64,000 nucleotides of DNA from NCBI GenBank assembly GCA_009377605.1, contig WHTT01000012.1, positions 38,067 through 102,066 on the forward strand, written 5' to 3'. The number at the start of each line of letters is the position of its first letter. Positions within the stretch are counted from its first letter, which is position 1. The notes under the pieces are model-generated. The model saw only the letters and a program-made list of their open reading frames with translations, did not search any database and had not been told where the DNA came from. This DNA is from Luteitalea sp. (GTDB lineage Bacteria; Acidobacteriota; Vicinamibacteria; Vicinamibacterales; Vicinamibacteraceae). This document shows, piece by piece, positions 61,554-64,000 of the stretch. Position numbers and translations under genes: made by a program.

Positions 61554-61705
61554 ATGCCGTATCTGGGCGCACACGTGTCGATTGCCGGTTGGCTCGCCTG
61601 CCGATGGTCATCGAGACTGCCAAGCATCCACGTCTCCCGCGCGGGGCATTGGTCGACGCGCTCGATGAGCGGAATCTCGCCACGCTCCGCGGACTGTTAC
61701 AATGA
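61554..61705 (+). pseudogene. nfo: Relic of endonuclease IV (nfo) with large internal deletion
   Basis: The start reads MPYLGAHVSIAG, the canonical N-terminus of endonuclease IV. In another frame the same 150 bases end with LPMVIETAKHP and [10 protein letters not shown], the canonical C-terminus, with TGA at 61703. The roughly 230 residues that should lie between are missing, and the reading frame changes at about 61590. The final TGA overlaps the gatC ATG (ATGA), a gene order that must predate the deletion. Either a gene lost by deletion or a collapse during assembly. Confidence 0.75.
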
Positions 61706-62004
61706 CGCGGATGTTGACCACGGCTGACATCGATCGCATCGCCGCGCTGGCGCATCTCGAGCTCACACCGGAGGAGCGCGAGCTGTACGCACGTCAGATC
61801 GCCGAGATTCTCGCCTATGCGGAGCAGGTGCGAGAGGTCGATACAACCGGCGTCCCTCCGACCTCGCATGTGCTCGCACCAGCCATGCGCGTGCGTCCGG
61901 ACGAGAAGCAACCCTGCCTCGATCCGCGCGAGAGCCTCGCCAATGCGCCGGACGCTCAGCGAAGCGCCGGCTTCTTCAGGGTCCCCAGAGTCATCGGTGG
62001 ATAA
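61702..62004 (+). CDS. gatC: Aspartyl/glutamyl-tRNA amidotransferase subunit C
   Basis: A 100-residue protein; ATG 61702 (or 61711). Text [20 protein letters not shown] and [20 protein letters not shown] is typical GatC, which wraps and stabilises GatA within the GatCAB complex that makes Gln-tRNA and Asn-tRNA from the mischarged forms. gatA overlaps its end by eight bases. The C-terminal [16 protein letters not shown] matches the usual end of the protein. Confidence 0.92.
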   Translation: MTRMLTTADIDRIAALAHLELTPEERELYARQIAEILAYAEQVREVDTTGVPPTSHVLAPAMRVRPDEKQPCLDPRESLANAPDAQRSAGFFRVPRVIGG

Positions 62005-63532
62005 AGACAGCGGTCAGGGGGTCAGGGGCCAGGCGCAACCTGATTCCGGTCCGACGACCTGGACCGCAGAAGAACTTCGTAGCGCGGTGGTCCGCGGCGA
62101 CGTCTCTGCCACGGAAGTTTGCCAGGCGTCGCTCGAACGGATCACCGAGGTCAATCAGACGCTGAACGCTTTCACGACCGTCGACGCGGACGCCGCGCTC
62201 GCGCAGGCCGCGGCGCTCGACCGCGACCGCACCGCCCTGGCGAAGCTGCCGCTTGCCGGCGTCCCCATCGCGATCAAGGACAATCTCTGCACGCGTGGCC
62301 TGGCGACCACGGCCTGCTCGCGCATCCTGACGGGCTTCGTCCCTCCCTATGACGCCACGGTCGTCGCGCGGCTGCGCGCCGCCGGCGCCGTGATCATCGG
62401 CAAGACGAACTGCGACGAGTTCGCCATGGGCTCCTCCACCGAGAACTCTGCGCTCGGGCCAACACGCAATCCATGGGCGCTCGATCGCACCCCGGGGGGA
62501 TCCAGCGGAGGGTCGGCGGCCGCAGTGGCCGCCCGCCTGGTTCCGTTCGCGCTCGGCTCGGAGACAGGCGGCTCGGTGCGCCAGCCGGCGGCAATGTGCG
62601 GCATCGTGGGCCTGAAGCCGACCTACGGGCGCATCTCGCGGTACGGTCTTCTCGCCTTCGGCTCGTCCCTGGACCAAGTGGCGCCGCTGACACGCGTCGT
62701 GCGCGACGCGGCGCTCCTCATGGGCACCCTCGCCGGCGCGGATCCCAGGGACGCCACCAGCGCGTCCGAGCCCGTGCCCGATTACGTGGCAGCGCTCACC
62801 GGGAACATCCGCGGGCTACGTATTGGTGTGCCTCGGCGCCTCCTCGAGACCGGCGTGGATCCAGAAGTCACGGCGCGGTTCGACGCAGCCGTGGCGGCGC
62901 TACGCGATCTCGGAGCGTCGGTCACGGACGTGGAGCTGCCGCATGCGCGGTACGCGATTCCCGTGTACTACCTCGTCGCGACGGCGGAAGCCAGCTCGAA
63001 TCTCGCTCGATACGACGGCGTGCGATACGGCTACCGGGCGCCGACCGACGAGCATGACGGCCTCACGAAGATGTACAGCCGAACACGCGACACCGGATTT
63101 GGCGCCGAGGTGAAGCGGCGCATCATGCTCGGCACGTACGTGCTGAGCGCCGGCTACTACGACGCGTACTACCTGAAGGCACAGCAGGTGCGCACGCTCA
63201 TTCGCCGCGATTACGAACAGGCGTTCGACACGCTCAACGTGCTCGTGCTCCCCACCAGCCCGACGCCCGCTTTCCGTCTCGGCGAGCGGGTGAACGATCC
63301 ACTGCAGATGTATTTAGCCGATGTGTTTACGGTGAGCGCCAACCTGGCGGGCATCCCAGGGGTGAGCGTTCCGTGCGGTTTCACGCGCGATCGCCTGCCG
63401 GTAGGGCTCCAGATCCTTGGCCGTCCCTTCGACGAAGCCACCGTGCTGCGTGTTGGCGACGCTTACGAACGCGCATTCATGCAACAACGAGAGGAACCCG
63501 GTTCCTTGTCCAGATCAGATCGTCGCGGGTGA
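61997..63532 (+). CDS. gatA: Aspartyl/glutamyl-tRNA amidotransferase subunit A
   Basis: A 511-residue amidase. Catalytic triad of the amidase signature: Lys in [13 protein letters not shown], Ser in [18 protein letters not shown] (nucleophile in the [13 protein letters not shown] segment), and the cis-Ser pair between them. It releases ammonia from glutamine for GatB. I start at GTG 61997, overlapping the gatC end; the first 20 residues ([15 protein letters not shown]) are not conserved and include a ggtcagggggtcagggg repeat-like stretch, so the true start may be later. gatB is not in the window. Confidence 0.92.
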   Translation: MDKDSGQGVRGQAQPDSGPTTWTAEELRSAVVRGDVSATEVCQASLERITEVNQTLNAFTTVDADAALAQAAALDRDRTALAKLPLAGVPIAIKDNLCTRGLATTACSRILTGFVPPYDATVVARLRAAGAVIIGKTNCDEFAMGSSTENSALGPTRNPWALDRTPGGSSGGSAAAVAARLVPFALGSETGGSVRQPAAMCGIVGLKPTYGRISRYGLLAFGSSLDQVAPLTRVVRDAALLMGTLAGADPRDATSASEPVPDYVAALTGNIRGLRIGVPRRLLETGVDPEVTARFDAAVAALRDLGASVTDVELPHARYAIPVYYLVATAEASSNLARYDGVRYGYRAPTDEHDGLTKMYSRTRDTGFGAEVKRRIMLGTYVLSAGYYDAYYLKAQQVRTLIRRDYEQAFDTLNVLVLPTSPTPAFRLGERVNDPLQMYLADVFTVSANLAGIPGVSVPCGFTRDRLPVGLQILGRPFDEATVLRVGDAYERAFMQQREEPGSLSRSDRRG

Positions 63533-63844
63533 GAGCAGCGACACGACGAGCCATACAGCCAGACCGATCAAGACAACCGGCAGGAGAACGATTGGCAACA
63601 GCATCACCAGGAGACCACCAAGCCCGGCGAACAAGAGCGCTGCAAGGACCGGCACGAGGATCACACCAGCCACCACAGCGAGGAGCTTCAACACCAGGAA
63701 CGGCAAGAACAGCAAGCCGAACAGGAGGCGAATCGGCAGGGTGATCACCCAAACCAGCGCCTTGAGCAGGAACAAGCCGCCCAGCACGAGCGCTCCGAGC
63801 GCTGCCGCCGCCAGCACGATTCCGCCGAAGAAGAGGAATTCCAT
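63515..63844 (-). CDS. Small, very hydrophobic membrane protein
   Basis: A 109-residue protein almost wholly of Leu, Val, Ala and Gly, with three or four potential helices ([78 protein letters not shown]). It starts at ATG 63844 and overlaps the end of gatA by 18 bases on the opposite strand. Such proteins occur in many Acidobacteriota without known role. Coding status is supported by consistent hydrophobicity, not by homology. Confidence 0.6.
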   Translation of the reverse strand: MEFLFFGGIVLAAAALGALVLGGLFLLKALVWVITLPIRLLFGLLFLPFLVLKLLAVVAGVILVPVLAALLFAGLGGLLVMLLPIVLLPVVLIGLAVWLVVSLLSPATI

Positions 63845-63938
63845 ACGCGCCCCTTGGCGAACCCACTCGAGACCGAAGGATCGCCACTCGTTTTGGGGGT
63901 ACTACGATGAGGGCGCCTCTCGAGTTCCGGGCGGGCAG

Positions 63939-63986
63939 TGACAAGGTGAGGGGGTGACAAGGTGAGGGGGTGACAAGGTGAGGGGG
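63939..63986. repeat. Tandem array of three TGACAAGGTGAGGGGG units
   Basis: Three perfect 16-base copies near the right edge, each made of two 8-base words. It belongs to the gtgaca family seen at 9254, 20783 and 36470. The array may continue past the window. Confidence 0.85.
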
Positions 63987-64000
63987 TGATTTGGTGGTCT

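Noticed and set aside
61531..61911. Minus-strand ORF over gatC
   Set aside because: Antisense to gatC and to the nfo relic, without any recognisable feature.

Overview
The window reads as chromosomal DNA of a high-GC Gram-negative bacterium, most likely an Acidobacteriota member of the Vicinamibacteria type. I infer this from the gene style: Oar-like TonB-dependent receptors with an N-terminal carboxypeptidase-regulatory domain, TPR plus ASPIC/UnbV pairs, many Tat-exported Gfo/Idh/MocA oxidoreductases, DUF1080 and DUF6807 proteins, lpxD/lpxB, and intergenic octamer arrays. No rRNA, tRNA, CRISPR array, phage or intact insertion sequence was seen.

Layout. 0-7 kb: the end of a TonB receptor, a TPR/ASPIC-UnbV pair, and secreted M28 and S10 peptidases. 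7-21 kb: a cysteine desulfurase, then secreted carbohydrate genes (DUF1080, three Tat-type Gfo/Idh/MocA proteins, a Tat-type TIM-barrel isomerase, an FGE-like protein, a large TonB receptor preceded by a small coupled ORF, DUF6807 and a cytochrome c). 21-28.5 kb (minus strand): a sugar-acid operon with a FadR-type regulator, SDR, hexuronate-type MFS carrier, KDPG aldolase, KDG kinase, mannonate dehydratase and a Tat-type isomerase. 28.8-38.3 kb (minus strand): a second operon with a paralogous regulator, two GMC flavoenzymes each with a Tat-type gluconate-2-dehydrogenase-subunit-3 partner, two Gfo/Idh/MocA proteins and a TIM-barrel isomerase. 38.7-41.4 kb: xylB and xylA.

41.5-47 kb is a patch of decay or rearrangement: a 5'-truncated HNH endonuclease, an ECF sigma factor with a membrane partner, an ABC ATPase lacking its Q-loop region, its permease and a VOC-protein scrap. 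47-54 kb: an AAA/DUF234 ATPase, an M50 protease with CBS domains, a three-gene operon (secreted protein, matrixin, barrel protein) and an SLC13 permease. 53.8-59.1 kb: lpxD, an M16 active/inactive pair and lpxB on one strand. 59-64 kb: hypothetical proteins, an S1/P1-like enzyme, a relic of endonuclease IV fused by overlap to gatC-gatA, and a small membrane protein.

How it works together (inference): sugars taken up by TonB receptors are oxidised and rearranged in the periplasm by Tat-exported dehydrogenases and flavin/cytochrome c complexes, possibly through 3-keto-glycosides. The resulting acids enter through the MFS carrier and are funnelled through mannonate and 2-keto-3-deoxygluconate to pyruvate and glyceraldehyde-3-phosphate. 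Two near-identical GntR regulators, with candidate FadR-like boxes, probably link both operons. A recurring non-coding feature is short tandem arrays (7-9 nt units) placed at or over stop codons.
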